DNA of 39,234 nucleotides, from assembly GCA_002686705.1 (NCBI GenBank), contig NYYH01000075.1, positions 1 to 39,234 of the forward strand, read 5' to 3'. The position numbers and the translations under genes are program-made. The stretch comes from Bacteroidota bacterium. GTDB lineage: Bacteria; Bacteroidota; Bacteroidia; Bacteroidales; F082. A model generated the notes under the pieces. The model ran no database searches. It saw only the letters and a program-made list of their open reading frames with translations, and was not told the DNA's origin. This document shows, piece by piece, positions 25,784 through 34,683 of this stretch. Position 1 is the stretch's first letter, and every line of letters begins with the position of its first letter.

Positions 25784-26917
25784 CTAAGAAAAGAACTCCC
25801 TCATTCTATCAAAATAGCTTTTGTCTTTAGACGTTGGATTTGGCTTAAAGTTTTCAGATTTCCTTAGCTTCTCCATCATTCCTTTTTCTTCTTTTGTAAG
25901 ATCTCGTGGTGTCCAGATATTAACATTTACAAGAAGATCTCCTCTTCCATAACCATTCACATCAGGTATTCCTTTTCCTTTAAGCCTTAAGACTTTTCCA
26001 CCTTGAGTACCGGGTGCTATCTTTATTCTGGCCTTACCATCTATTGTAGGAATTTCGGTTGTTATTCCCAGGGCACCATCAGCGAAGTTAATATACAGGT
26101 CGTACAATAAATTATTTCCATCGCGAACTAGTTCAGCATCCTCTTTTTCTTCAATCAATACTATTAAATCACCTGGAACTCCACCTCGTGCTCCTGCGTT
26201 TCCTTTTCCACTAACTGATAATTGCATCCCATCAGCAACACCGGCGGGAATATTAATACTTACAACTTCTTCTCCTTTTGTAATCCCATTTCCATGGCAA
26301 ACTTTACATTTATTAGTAATCATCTCGCCGCTGCCGCCACACTGTGGACAAGTAGAGGCTGTTTGCATTTGACCTAAAAATGTATTTGTAATTCTTGTAA
26401 CCTGACCTTGTCCATGACATGTTGAACAGGTTGATGGTTTATTTCCTTTTTCAGAGCCAGATCCATCACATGAGTCACACTCGATATATTTAGAAAGCTT
26501 AATTTTCTTTTCGATGCCGTGAGCAATATCCTCAAGAGATAATTTTACTTTCACCCTAAGGTTGGATCCTCTGTTAACTCTTCTTCTGCTTGTTTGGCCA
26601 CCAAAACCTCCACCGAATGCACCGCCAAAAATATCACCAAAATGGCTGAAAATATCGTCCATCGACATATGACCGCCACCCATTCCTCCACCACGCATCC
26701 CTGCATGACCAAATTGGTCATACCTCGATCGTTTGTCTTGATTGCTCAAAACTTCATAAGCTTCTGCAGCTTCTTTGAACAATTCTTCAGTTTGTTTGTC
26801 ATCAGGATTTTTGTCGGGATGATATTTTAAAGCCATCTTACGATAAGCCTTTTTTATCTCATCGACAGATGCACTTTTCCCAACACCCAATACATCGTAA
26901 TAATCTCTTTTACTCAT
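25784..26917 (-). CDS. dnaJ: Chaperone protein DnaJ
   Basis: Type I Hsp40 co-chaperone that delivers clients to DnaK and stimulates its ATPase. The J domain (1-70) holds the HPD motif (H33-D35). A Gly/Phe-rich and Met-containing linker follows (71-108). Then come four zinc-finger repeats CxxCxGxG, beginning near C147, C164, C190 and C204, and the C-terminal substrate-binding barrels. The 377-residue length is typical. It lies 33 nt after grpE on the same strand, so both share the promoter upstream of grpE. Confidence 0.98.
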   Translation of the reverse strand: MSKRDYYDVLGVGKSASVDEIKKAYRKMALKYHPDKNPDDKQTEELFKEAAEAYEVLSNQDKRSRYDQFGHAGMRGGGMGGGHMSMDDIFSHFGDIFGGAFGGGFGGQTSRRRVNRGSNLRVKVKLSLEDIAHGIEKKIKLSKYIECDSCDGSGSEKGNKPSTCSTCHGQGQVTRITNTFLGQMQTASTCPQCGGSGEMITNKCKVCHGNGITKGEEVVSINIPAGVADGMQLSVSGKGNAGARGGVPGDLIVLIEEKEDAELVRDGNNLLYDLYINFADGALGITTEIPTIDGKARIKIAPGTQGGKVLRLKGKGIPDVNGYGRGDLLVNVNIWTPRDLTKEEKGMMEKLRKSENFKPNPTSKDKSYFDRMREFFS

Positions 26918-26950
26918 AAACTACTATTCAATGTTTTGATCCTTTTAAGG

Positions 26951-27541
26951 TTAGCTTCCAATGACAACCTTAGCAAATCGTATTATCTTACCATTTAATA
27001 AATAACCCTTTTCAACTACATCAACAACTTTGCCAACCAAATCTTTTGAAGGTGCCGGGATATTAGTAATGGCTTCGTGGTAATCAGTGTCAAAGTCCTT
27101 GCCAACAGAATCCATTGACTCAAGGCCTTTTTGAGATAGAATGCTGTATAGCTTGTTATAAATTAGTAATAATCCTTTTTTTGTTTCCTCATCAACACCA
27201 TGTTCATCAATTGCTGTTATTGCCCTATCAAAATCATCTAATACTGGAAGTAGATCAACAATAACCTCATGTGATGCACTCTTTAACAACTCCAACCTTT
27301 CTTTATTTGTTCGTTTTCTGTAATTATCAAACTCGGAATATATGCGTAGGTATTTGTCATTCAGCTCATTGTATTGATCTTGAAGTTCGTCAATTTTCTT
27401 CTCAGCCTTTAATTTCCTGCTTTTTTTCTCCGGCTTTGGTTTTTGTTTTGTCATATCCTTTTCATTGCCTTGTTCTGGCTCAACGTTATCGTCGTTATTT
27501 TCAAAAGTTACGTCTTCTATATTTTCTTCACCCATGTTCAT
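26951..27541 (-). CDS. grpE: Nucleotide exchange factor GrpE
   Basis: Promotes ADP release from DnaK. The 196-residue protein starts with a disordered acidic and then Lys-rich stretch (1-45). A long dimeric coiled coil follows (DELQDQYNELNDKYLRIYSEF), then the signature YRKRTNKERLELLKSA. The C-terminal beta domain contains DYHEAI, VEKGYLLNGKIIR and AKVVI. A second ATG two codons downstream (27535) is equally possible. It is the promoter-proximal gene of grpE-dnaJ; dnaK is not in the window. The upstream region carries a -24/-12 type promoter. Confidence 0.97.
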   Translation of the reverse strand: MNMGEENIEDVTFENNDDNVEPEQGNEKDMTKQKPKPEKKSRKLKAEKKIDELQDQYNELNDKYLRIYSEFDNYRKRTNKERLELLKSASHEVIVDLLPVLDDFDRAITAIDEHGVDEETKKGLLLIYNKLYSILSQKGLESMDSVGKDFDTDYHEAITNIPAPSKDLVGKVVDVVEKGYLLNGKIIRFAKVVIGS

Positions 27542-27584
27542 TAATCTTTTAAGTGCATTAGATTATTTCTTGCTCAAGTGCAAT

Positions 27585-27601
27585 AGCAAAAGCTCTGCCA
27601 A
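27585..27601 (-). promoter_or_regulatory. Candidate sigma-54 (-24/-12) promoter of grpE-dnaJ
   Basis: On the minus strand TTGGCAGAGCTTTTGCT matches the RpoN consensus TTGGCAcg-N4-TTGCW, with exactly 10 nt between the GG (-24) and GC (-12) pairs. The expected start point near 27574 gives a leader of about 33 nt. No sigma-70-type TAnnTTTG box was seen upstream of grpE. Confidence 0.65.
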
Positions 27602-27611
27602 GTACTGATTT

Positions 27612-27626
27612 CCGTCAAATTGGCAG
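27612..27626. promoter_or_regulatory. Palindromic operator next to the grpE promoter
   Basis: CCGTCAAATTGGCAG is an imperfect 15-bp palindrome (arms CnGnCAA/TTGnCnG) ending 11 nt upstream of the -24 element, at about -38 to -52. It is not the CIRCE element. It is a candidate binding site for a heat-shock or enhancer-type regulator. Confidence 0.5.
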
Positions 27627-27711
27627 AAAATAAAAATTGAGAATATCGAATTCTGAATGATCAACAAAAAGGAATCCTTAAACTTATTTAAATTATGTTA
27701 TATAGCTAATA

Positions 27712-28353
27712 TCAGCTAGATAGCAAAATAACCTTATATTCTTTACTTATTCTAATTGTCGCTTTATTTTTAAGAGACTCTACTACCTTATGTTCTTGTT
27801 CCAAAATTTTTCTTCTTAAATCGGTATCTAGTTCCTTCCCTCTGTCAATTTGAGACTTTTTTGTTTCATGATATGTTAATTCAATCAGAATTCGAATATC
27901 AGTTTTATCAATATTAATAGCGTACAAACCATCAATAATTAACATATCTATTCCGTTAAAGTCAGTTGTTAGCTCATCAACTTGCTCGGTGACAAGATCA
28001 ACACATGGCATAGTAGATTTCTTATTGTGTTTGAAGTCATCGATAGTTTGGTTTATTTTATCCCAATCATATTCATTTAGGCCTACCACATTTTCTATTC
28101 CGTTTTTTTGGCGCCAAAAGGCTCGTTCAATAGGAAGGGTATTGTAGAAATTATCAACATGTATAGCTTTCGCAACAATGCCGTAGTTACGTAAGTTCCT
28201 GGCAATAACATGAGTAAGTTCAGACTTTCCTGAACCTGATTCTCCTGAAATTGCAACTACATATTTGTCCTTCTTCTTTTTAAGAATTTCTTTAATAATA
28301 ATATTAGCGGCAGTTGTATGCTTTTCAGTTATTAATAATACGTCTTCTAACAT
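27712..28353 (-). CDS. Uridine kinase-like P-loop kinase in the sugar module
   Basis: A 213-residue P-loop NTPase of the phosphoribulokinase/uridine kinase superfamily. Walker A is GESGSGKS (37-44), the acceptor-side Asp motif is HVDNFYNTLP (compare DSFY of uridine kinases), and a lid-like segment follows (RGKELDTDLRRKIL). It is about the size of a uridine kinase, but the remaining sequence is divergent. It lies 36 nt after the phosphoglucomutase/GH65 gene on the same strand. A role in phosphorylating a sugar or nucleoside linked to that pathway is possible. Its true substrate is unknown. Confidence 0.75.
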   Translation of the reverse strand: MLEDVLLITEKHTTAANIIIKEILKKKKDKYVVAISGESGSGKSELTHVIARNLRNYGIVAKAIHVDNFYNTLPIERAFWRQKNGIENVVGLNEYDWDKINQTIDDFKHNKKSTMPCVDLVTEQVDELTTDFNGIDMLIIDGLYAINIDKTDIRILIELTYHETKKSQIDRGKELDTDLRRKILEQEHKVVESLKNKATIRISKEYKVILLSS

Positions 28354-28389
28354 ATTAGTTAGTTTTTATTTTACGATTGTGATTGATAG

Positions 28390-31300
28390 TTAATTAAAAC
28401 TCAACGATTCGATATTTTTAAATGTAAAGTTTTCATTTTTAGTTATTTCATAATTTTCACCAAATACAACTAATTCTGTATCTGCACTTGTTACAACTCT
28501 AACATATTTGTTAGTAATAATAAAATGATAAACTATCCTTTTAAACGTAAGTGAGAATTCCAATTCTTTCCATTGTTCTGGCAAGTTGTGTTTAATTTTA
28601 ATTATATCATCTCTTAAATCAACACCAGCATAAGAAGTTAAAGCGATCATAACAGTTCCTGCCATTACACCCATATGAATTCCTTCGGCAGTAGTGCCTC
28701 CTTGAATGTCATCATAATCAGACATTAAAGCTTCTTTATATAGTTCCCAACTAAGCTTTTTGTTATTTGTGAGGTTCGCCAATTGCGAGTGAACAACCCT
28801 GCTTAAAGTTGACCCATGTGATGTTCGTTTAAGATAGTAGTCAAGATTTTTTTTCAGATAATCTTTTGGAAGTTTGTAATTTAGCTTAGTAAGAATGTTT
28901 GTTACTTCCTTAATTTCAAGGATATAGAAAATCATTAGCATGTCAGCTTGTTTAGCTACCTTATAATCATCAGCTGATTTTCCTTCCGATTTCAACAAGC
29001 GATCCATACGGTGGATATCCTTATATTTTTTTAAATAATATTCCCAATCGAGCTCTTTAAGTTCGAAATAACCGTCATATTGCGCAATTATAACCTGTTT
29101 GTTAATAACCAGATTTAATTTACTCTCAATGTCTAACCAATTGTCTAATTCATTTTCCTGCAAATTAATTTTATTAAACAGTTTCTCTCTTCCTCCGGCA
29201 GTCATTACACCTATAAAATGTTGAACTTTACTAAACAACCACGCTACCATAATGTTAGTATATGCATTATCGCGAATGCCACCTACCTTAGCACCAGGAT
29301 AACTTTCATGGAATTCATCGGGACCCATAACTTTTTCAATATTGTATCGACCTGTTTTCTTATTAAATATCGATTTACTTTCCCAAAAACGACATATTTC
29401 TAAATATATTTCTGCACCATAATCCTCGATAAATTCTAAATCGTTTGTAATGTGGAAATACTGCCAAATATTATAGGCTATTGCCAGCGAAACATGTCGT
29501 TGGAGAGAACTGAAATCTTCACCCCAAATACCCGTTATTGGGTTCAAATGAAGAATTTGAGTTTCTTCTCTGCCATCACTTCCACTTTGCCACGGAAACA
29601 TTGCGCCTTTATAACCATGTTTTAAAGCGTATTCACGAGCTTTGTCAATTCTTCTATATCTATACATAAGTACAGATTTGGCAGTTTTTGGGAAATGAAT
29701 GTCGTAGTATGGAAGGATGAAAAGTTCATCCCAAAAGATGTGACCACGATAAGCTTCTCCATGTAAACCACGAGCTGTTATTCCAGCATCAATTGTTTTG
29801 TTATTCGGTGAGGCACTGATCATCATGTGATAAATATGTAAGCGTAACATTTTTTGCGAAATTCTATCGCCAATAAGTTTGATGTCAGCTTTTTTCCATA
29901 TTGCATCCCAAGCTAGACTACTTTCTTTAAGTACCTTATCAAATGAGGGCATTGTTGTTAATTCATCCAGTGCCTTTTGTAATAAATCTTTTCCGTTATT
30001 ATTTGAATCGTAGATTGTAATAAGTTTCTCAAGTGTAACTGTACTGTTTACTTCTACCTTTTGATCGCTAAAAGTATAAGGAATACCATCATTATAACAG
30101 ATACCAAAATCATAATCTATATTATCATTTTTTGAGATTAGTCTAATTTTTGCAGCTTCCACGATTTCTATTTCTGATTGAGAAGTGCGTACTTTAAGCC
30201 ATGTAGTCGCTCCTTTGCCACCCTGTTCAACAAATTTTAAGTGTAATGAGTTTAAGTCTTTATAGCGATCCACTCCTTCATTCTTTACAGTCCCATCAAG
30301 ATGACTTGAAAAGCTAATCCTCCCTGAATAATTCAGAGGTGTAACACTATATTTAATTGCTGCCTCATGTGGGTTAGACATGCTTGCAATCCTTTGGGAT
30401 TCAATTTGGGTTTTATATCCATTATGGTCGGTAACAATCATTTTACGCGTTAAGAGACCATTACGAAAGTCCAGCTTACGTGCAATTTGTTCTATCTTAC
30501 AGGCATTAGGATCAAACCAAGGTTCATCATCAATTTTAAAATTTATGGGAAGCCAGTTTGGAACAACTACAAAATCCTCATTCTCAATTTCTCTGCCTGC
30601 TATTTTTGTTTTAAGTCTGTTATATAACCCTGCTATGTATGTGCCCGGATAATTGGTTTCACTTGAAGAAGTTTCTTCCATAGCACCACGTGTTCCAAAG
30701 TAACCGTTTCCTACAGTCAGCAAGGCTTCTCTCGATTTTTCTTTTCTCGGATCGTAATCGTAGTAGCATAACTCCCAATTGTCATTCTCAATACCTTTAA
30801 TAAACCAACTATTAATTTCAGATATTGTTATCTCTTCAAGATCGTTTAATACAATGTCTGCTCCATTTGCTTTTAAGGCTTCTTTATTTTCCTCACGAGC
30901 TAATCCTAATACAAGTCCGAAATTACCATTTTTTCCAGCTTGTACTCCTGAAACCGCATCTTCAACAACGATTGTTTTATTGATATCAACACCAAGATTC
31001 TTGGCTGCAGTTAGGAATATATCGGGAGAGGGTTTGCCCTTAAGACCCATTTTTGCAGCAATAACACCGTCCACTCTTGTTTCAACAAAATGCATCAGAT
31101 CAGCAGCTTCGAGAACCGCTTTACAGTTTTTACTCGAAGAGGCAACACCAATTCTAATATCATCTTTCTTGAGTTGCTCCATTAATTTAATTGTGGAAGG
31201 AAAAACTTCAACACCTTCCTTCATCAATACTTCGTTAAAAACCTTATTTTTTCTATTTCCTAATCCGCAAATTGTTTCAACCTCTACGTCATCTTCAGGA

Positions 31301-31548
31301 TTTCCAAATGGCAGATTAATATTTCTTGATTCCAAAAATGATTTCACGCCATCATATCGTGGTTTACCGTCAACATAATTTAAATAATCAGAAGGAGTGA
31401 ATGCATTGAATGTTTCATTTAGGTTACTACAGCGATCATGCAGATAATGGTCAAACATTTTTTTCCATGCTCTGCTATGTGTGGTTGCCGTCTTTGTTAT
31501 TACGCCGTCTAGGTCAAAAATTACGGCTTCAAAAGCATTCATCATCAT
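28390..31548 (-). CDS. Beta-phosphoglucomutase / GH65 disaccharide phosphorylase fusion
   Basis: A 1052-residue two-enzyme fusion. Residues about 1-240 are a HAD-family beta-phosphoglucomutase: nucleophile motif FDLDGV (D12, D14), cap with THSRAWKKMF, and later VASSSKN and VVEDAVSGVQAGK. Residues about 255-1052 form a GH65 glycoside phosphorylase. The candidate catalytic acid is Glu745 in GPDEFHE (742-748), and the phosphate-site HGST motif is near the end. The expected chemistry is alpha-glucosyl disaccharide plus phosphate to glucose plus beta-glucose-1-phosphate, then to glucose-6-phosphate, within one polypeptide. Whether the sugar is maltose, trehalose, kojibiose or nigerose is not decided by the visible residues. 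Three Met codons (31548, 31545, 31542) make the exact start uncertain. The MFS gene is 14 nt upstream. Confidence 0.92.
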   Translation of the reverse strand: MMMNAFEAVIFDLDGVITKTATTHSRAWKKMFDHYLHDRCSNLNETFNAFTPSDYLNYVDGKPRYDGVKSFLESRNINLPFGNPEDDVEVETICGLGNRKNKVFNEVLMKEGVEVFPSTIKLMEQLKKDDIRIGVASSSKNCKAVLEAADLMHFVETRVDGVIAAKMGLKGKPSPDIFLTAAKNLGVDINKTIVVEDAVSGVQAGKNGNFGLVLGLAREENKEALKANGADIVLNDLEEITISEINSWFIKGIENDNWELCYYDYDPRKEKSREALLTVGNGYFGTRGAMEETSSSETNYPGTYIAGLYNRLKTKIAGREIENEDFVVVPNWLPINFKIDDEPWFDPNACKIEQIARKLDFRNGLLTRKMIVTDHNGYKTQIESQRIASMSNPHEAAIKYSVTPLNYSGRISFSSHLDGTVKNEGVDRYKDLNSLHLKFVEQGGKGATTWLKVRTSQSEIEIVEAAKIRLISKNDNIDYDFGICYNDGIPYTFSDQKVEVNSTVTLEKLITIYDSNNNGKDLLQKALDELTTMPSFDKVLKESSLAWDAIWKKADIKLIGDRISQKMLRLHIYHMMISASPNNKTIDAGITARGLHGEAYRGHIFWDELFILPYYDIHFPKTAKSVLMYRYRRIDKAREYALKHGYKGAMFPWQSGSDGREETQILHLNPITGIWGEDFSSLQRHVSLAIAYNIWQYFHITNDLEFIEDYGAEIYLEICRFWESKSIFNKKTGRYNIEKVMGPDEFHESYPGAKVGGIRDNAYTNIMVAWLFSKVQHFIGVMTAGGREKLFNKINLQENELDNWLDIESKLNLVINKQVIIAQYDGYFELKELDWEYYLKKYKDIHRMDRLLKSEGKSADDYKVAKQADMLMIFYILEIKEVTNILTKLNYKLPKDYLKKNLDYYLKRTSHGSTLSRVVHSQLANLTNNKKLSWELYKEALMSDYDDIQGGTTAEGIHMGVMAGTVMIALTSYAGVDLRDDIIKIKHNLPEQWKELEFSLTFKRIVYHFIITNKYVRVVTSADTELVVFGENYEITKNENFTFKNIESLSFN

Positions 31549-31562
31549 TCTTATTGAATGAG

Positions 31563-32849
31563 TTATAATTTGTCCTTAACAAAAAATGTGCTGATTGCAC
31601 CAAATATCATTAGAACCCCAGCTAAATATATTGATAATAGGGGATCACCACCAAACGCATACTTCAAAATTAATCCACCAAAAATTCCATTAATAATTTG
31701 AGGTATGGTTATCGACATGTTAAACAATCCCATAAACATTCCCATTTTTTTAGGAGGTAGGGAATTTGCTAACATAGCATATGGCATAGCCAATATACTA
31801 CCCCAAGCTATTCCTATACCTATCATAGGGATCATAAGTAGTTGATAGTTCGAAATTACAGAAAATGACAGAAATGATAGACCACCAAGTGTTAATGCTA
31901 TCGCGTGTGTGTTTCTTCTCCCAATTTTTGCAGCAACTTTTGGAAGCGACAATGCAATTATGGCTGAAATTCCATTATAAACCCCGAAAAGTATACCTAC
32001 CCAATTAGCCGCTTCTTTGAAGTCGGCTGAGTTGGGATCACTAGTGCCAAAAAAATGTAGAGCTACTGTTGGTGTTGTATAAACCCACATTGAAAATAAG
32101 GCAAACCATGAGAAGAACTGTACTATCAATAATTGCCACATTTTTGAAGGAATCCTAAATTTTTCCTTTACAATTTCTCCATCTTTTTCTTCATCATAAT
32201 ATTCTGGTGGATATTCTTGCGTAGATATTACGGTCCAGATAATAGAAGAAATAAGTACAAAGGCTCCAAAATAAAATGAATAAGTAACATTGTCAGGAAC
32301 TAAACCGTGAGTTGCTTCTTTAGAAATACCAAACCAGTTTCCTAGCATATATGGTAACCATGACCCGACAACTGCACCAATTCCAATTAGCAATGTTTGC
32401 ATTGAAAATCCAAGTGCATGTTGTTCTTCCGGTAACTTATCGGCAACAAGAGCGCGGAATGGTTCCATACTTATATTCATTGAAGCATCCATGATCATGA
32501 GCATTCCACCACCGATAAACATAGGAGCTATTGCATTTGCAAAGTGTGGAGCATTTGGCATAAGAATAAGTGCAGTGCTTGTTAATATTGCTCCGGCAAG
32601 AAAATAAGGACGTCTTCTGCCCAATTTGTTCCATGTCCGATCGCTAAAAAAGCCAACAATTGGTTGAACAATCATTCCTGTAATTGGTGCTACTAACCAA
32701 AACCAGCTAAGTTGATGTATATCGGCACCAAAAGTTAATAGAATGCTAGAGGCATTTGCATTTTGTAGTGCAAACCCAAATTGAATGCCGAGGAATCCAA
32801 AACTCATGTTCCATATCTGCCAAAAACTTAATCGTGGTTTCTGATTCAT
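31563..32849 (-). CDS. MFS sugar transporter (maltose/SLC45-like)
   Basis: Inner-membrane transporter with 12 predicted helices, probably a proton-linked disaccharide importer. The ATG at 32849 is chosen because homologues begin close to KPRLSFWQIWNMSFGFLGIQ; in-frame ATGs at 32858 and 32909 would add 3 or 20 residues with no family support. It gives 428 residues. The family motif SDRTWNKLGRRRPY (loop 2-3) is clear. It heads the sugar operon followed by the phosphoglucomutase/GH65 fusion, so the imported sugar is most likely the substrate of that phosphorylase. Confidence 0.88.
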   Translation of the reverse strand: MNQKPRLSFWQIWNMSFGFLGIQFGFALQNANASSILLTFGADIHQLSWFWLVAPITGMIVQPIVGFFSDRTWNKLGRRRPYFLAGAILTSTALILMPNAPHFANAIAPMFIGGGMLMIMDASMNISMEPFRALVADKLPEEQHALGFSMQTLLIGIGAVVGSWLPYMLGNWFGISKEATHGLVPDNVTYSFYFGAFVLISSIIWTVISTQEYPPEYYDEEKDGEIVKEKFRIPSKMWQLLIVQFFSWFALFSMWVYTTPTVALHFFGTSDPNSADFKEAANWVGILFGVYNGISAIIALSLPKVAAKIGRRNTHAIALTLGGLSFLSFSVISNYQLLMIPMIGIGIAWGSILAMPYAMLANSLPPKKMGMFMGLFNMSITIPQIINGIFGGLILKYAFGGDPLLSIYLAGVLMIFGAISTFFVKDKL

Positions 32850-32990
32850 AAGAGTCATTTTATTGGCATCGAAAATAATACTATTCTGAATATTAAATAT
32901 GAAATTCACTTACTAACAGAATTATAATTTTACAATTACTTAAGTCCCAACATCATTGTTATTAACTAAAACGTTTGCGGTATTCTTTTT

Positions 32991-32998
32991 TATCTTTG
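32991..32998 (+). promoter_or_regulatory. Bacteroidota -7 box for the DUF481-like gene
   Basis: TATCTTTG followed by CA is an exact TAnnTTTG match, 18 nt before the ATG at 33017. Because it lies inside the longest open frame starting at 32975, it argues for the shorter gene model. A -33 TTG at consensus spacing is not present. Confidence 0.55.
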
Positions 32999-33016
32999 CA
33001 AAAGATTGAAACTTTT

Positions 33017-34051
33017 ATGATAGGAACTTTTAACAAAGCAATTATAACCACCATCATATTTTTGATAGGGTTGTCATCTTTCGCACAAAAAACTGATACA
33101 ATAATCCATGTAAACGGTAATGTACTGCTAGGAGAAATTAAAAAACTTGACAATGGTATTATTACGTTTAAAATGGATGGAATGGGAACTATTAAGTTTC
33201 AGCTCGATAAGGTTTATACATTCAGTTCTGAAAAGCATTTTCAGGTTATAATGCGGCAAGGAATACAATATTATGGCACATTTGATACTTCTGGCATTAG
33301 TCGTAGAGTAAAGATTAGACTACTTAATGGCACTGAATCATTGAAAGTTGAAGATATCATTGAAATGTATCCAATCAAAAAGAATTTTTGGCTGAGAACC
33401 AGTGGTACATTTAGTTTGGGTTTTAATTTCTCCAAAGGAAGTGATATTGCAAGCATAACCTCTTCAGGTAAGATTGATTATAGGAATAGAAAAACTTTTA
33501 CACAACTGAACTGGAGTGATAATACTACAGTTCAATCCGATACCTTGAATTCAAATAAAACAGATGTTTCATTTGATATACAGAAATTGCTGAAAAAGAG
33601 ATGGTATATTGGTTTTAATGCTGAAGGTAGTTCTAATAGTGAATTAGGATATGATTTGAGATTGCTTGTTGGTACTTCAATTATCAATTATTTAATTCAG
33701 AATTATCACAATAGAATGTATGCATCGATTGGTGCTAGTGGAAATAGAGAGTGGGCTTCTGGTAGTGAAGATCCAAGTGACAACCTTGAGGGTTTAATAG
33801 GATTAAATTATCATTATTTTAAATATACTGATCCTGAGATCAATATTTCTACCTATATCAATACTTACCCCAACTTAACAACCGCTGGGAGATGGAGGGT
33901 AAATTATTATTTGGATGCAAAAGTTGAAGTTATAAATGATTTTGAAGTTGGGATTAATTTTTATTACAATTATGATAATAAGCCTGTATCGAGTGATGCA
34001 TCAACCAATGATTATGGAATAACTACAACAATTAGTTATTCATTTCATTAA
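33017..34051 (+). CDS. DUF481-like outer-membrane beta-barrel protein
   Basis: A 344-residue exported protein. The ATG at 33017 gives a clean signal peptide (MIGTFNKAIITTIIFLIGLS, then SFAQ). Residues about 25-110 form a small all-beta domain (IIHVNGNVLLGEIKKLDNG) of the kind often placed before DUF481. The remainder shows amphipathic strands typical of the YdiY/DUF481 barrel and ends TTISYSFH with a terminal aromatic/His. A stress-induced outer-membrane role is known for some relatives but is not established here. rnpA starts 22 nt downstream on the same strand. Confidence 0.8.
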   Translation: MIGTFNKAIITTIIFLIGLSSFAQKTDTIIHVNGNVLLGEIKKLDNGIITFKMDGMGTIKFQLDKVYTFSSEKHFQVIMRQGIQYYGTFDTSGISRRVKIRLLNGTESLKVEDIIEMYPIKKNFWLRTSGTFSLGFNFSKGSDIASITSSGKIDYRNRKTFTQLNWSDNTTVQSDTLNSNKTDVSFDIQKLLKKRWYIGFNAEGSSNSELGYDLRLLVGTSIINYLIQNYHNRMYASIGASGNREWASGSEDPSDNLEGLIGLNYHYFKYTDPEINISTYINTYPNLTTAGRWRVNYYLDAKVEVINDFEVGINFYYNYDNKPVSSDASTNDYGITTTISYSFH

Positions 34052-34073
34052 TATAAACTATGATTAAATTATC

Positions 34074-34469
34074 TTGAGGAATACTTTTAAAAAAGCAGAG
34101 CGATTGAATAGTAAACTGCTGATTAGTAAATTATTTACTAACGGTAGCTCATTCTTTCTACATCCATTTAATGTTACATTTCTTGAAACGGAGAGAAATG
34201 GAGGACCTCCTGTACAGATTATGATTTCGGTCTCTAAAAGAAATTTTGCTTCATCTGTAAGTAGAAACCAAATTAAGCGATTAATCAGGGAAACTTATCG
34301 TAAGAATAAATATATAGTATGGGACGATTTTAAAGACAAACCGCAGACTCAGCTATTAATAGGCATTGTATACCTGGCTAAAACTATTGAAACTTATTCT
34401 GAGATAGAACGAAAATTAATTCTAATTTTGCACCGCTTAATTGACAAGGATGAGGCGAGTAATAGGTAG
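34074..34469 (+). CDS. rnpA: Ribonuclease P protein component
   Basis: Protein subunit of RNase P, needed with the M1 RNA for tRNA 5' maturation. The 131-residue chain has the family order [10 protein letters not shown], then [20 protein letters not shown] (the RNR-type motif) and an RETYR helix. The only plausible start in this frame is TTG at 34074; a stop codon lies three codons upstream and no ATG is available. A 5-codon reading frame starting ATG at 34060 ends in a TGA that overlaps this TTG, which could couple initiation. The stop overlaps yidD by 20 nt. Confidence 0.93.
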   Translation: MRNTFKKAERLNSKLLISKLFTNGSSFFLHPFNVTFLETERNGGPPVQIMISVSKRNFASSVSRNQIKRLIRETYRKNKYIVWDDFKDKPQTQLLIGIVYLAKTIETYSEIERKLILILHRLIDKDEASNR

Positions 34470-34671
34470 CTTATTTATTTTTATAATACGAATATACCAA
34501 TATACACTTTCGCCTTTTATCGGACGGTCGTGTAGATATACTCCATCATGCTCAAATTATAGTGTTGATGCTGTTACAAAGCATGGACCATTAAAAGGTG
34601 GATGGCTTTCCATTAAGCGTATTGCTTCATGTAATCCATGGGGGGGGAGTGGATATGATCCGGTTCCATAA
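34450..34671 (+). CDS. yidD: Membrane protein insertion efficiency factor YidD
   Basis: A small 73-residue membrane-associated protein that assists YidC-dependent membrane insertion. It shows [25 protein letters not shown] and ends [12 protein letters not shown] (first motif residues 15 on), the full YidD signature with conserved Cys. ATG at 34450 is chosen over TTG at 34441. The gene overlaps the end of rnpA, so the two are translationally coupled. A run of eight G (34640-34647) near the 3' end encodes the Trp-Gly-Gly of the signature. Confidence 0.95.
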   Translation: MRRVIGSLFIFIIRIYQYTLSPFIGRSCRYTPSCSNYSVDAVTKHGPLKGGWLSIKRIASCNPWGGSGYDPVP

Positions 34672-34683
34672 AACAAATTAGTT

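Noticed and set aside
27612..27626. CIRCE element controlling grpE-dnaJ
   Set aside because: CIRCE is TTAGCACTC-N9-GAGTGCTAA; the palindrome here has different arms and almost no spacer.
32850..32909. Longer N-terminus for the MFS transporter
   Set aside because: The extra residues precede the conserved start of the family and lack support; kept only as an alternative.
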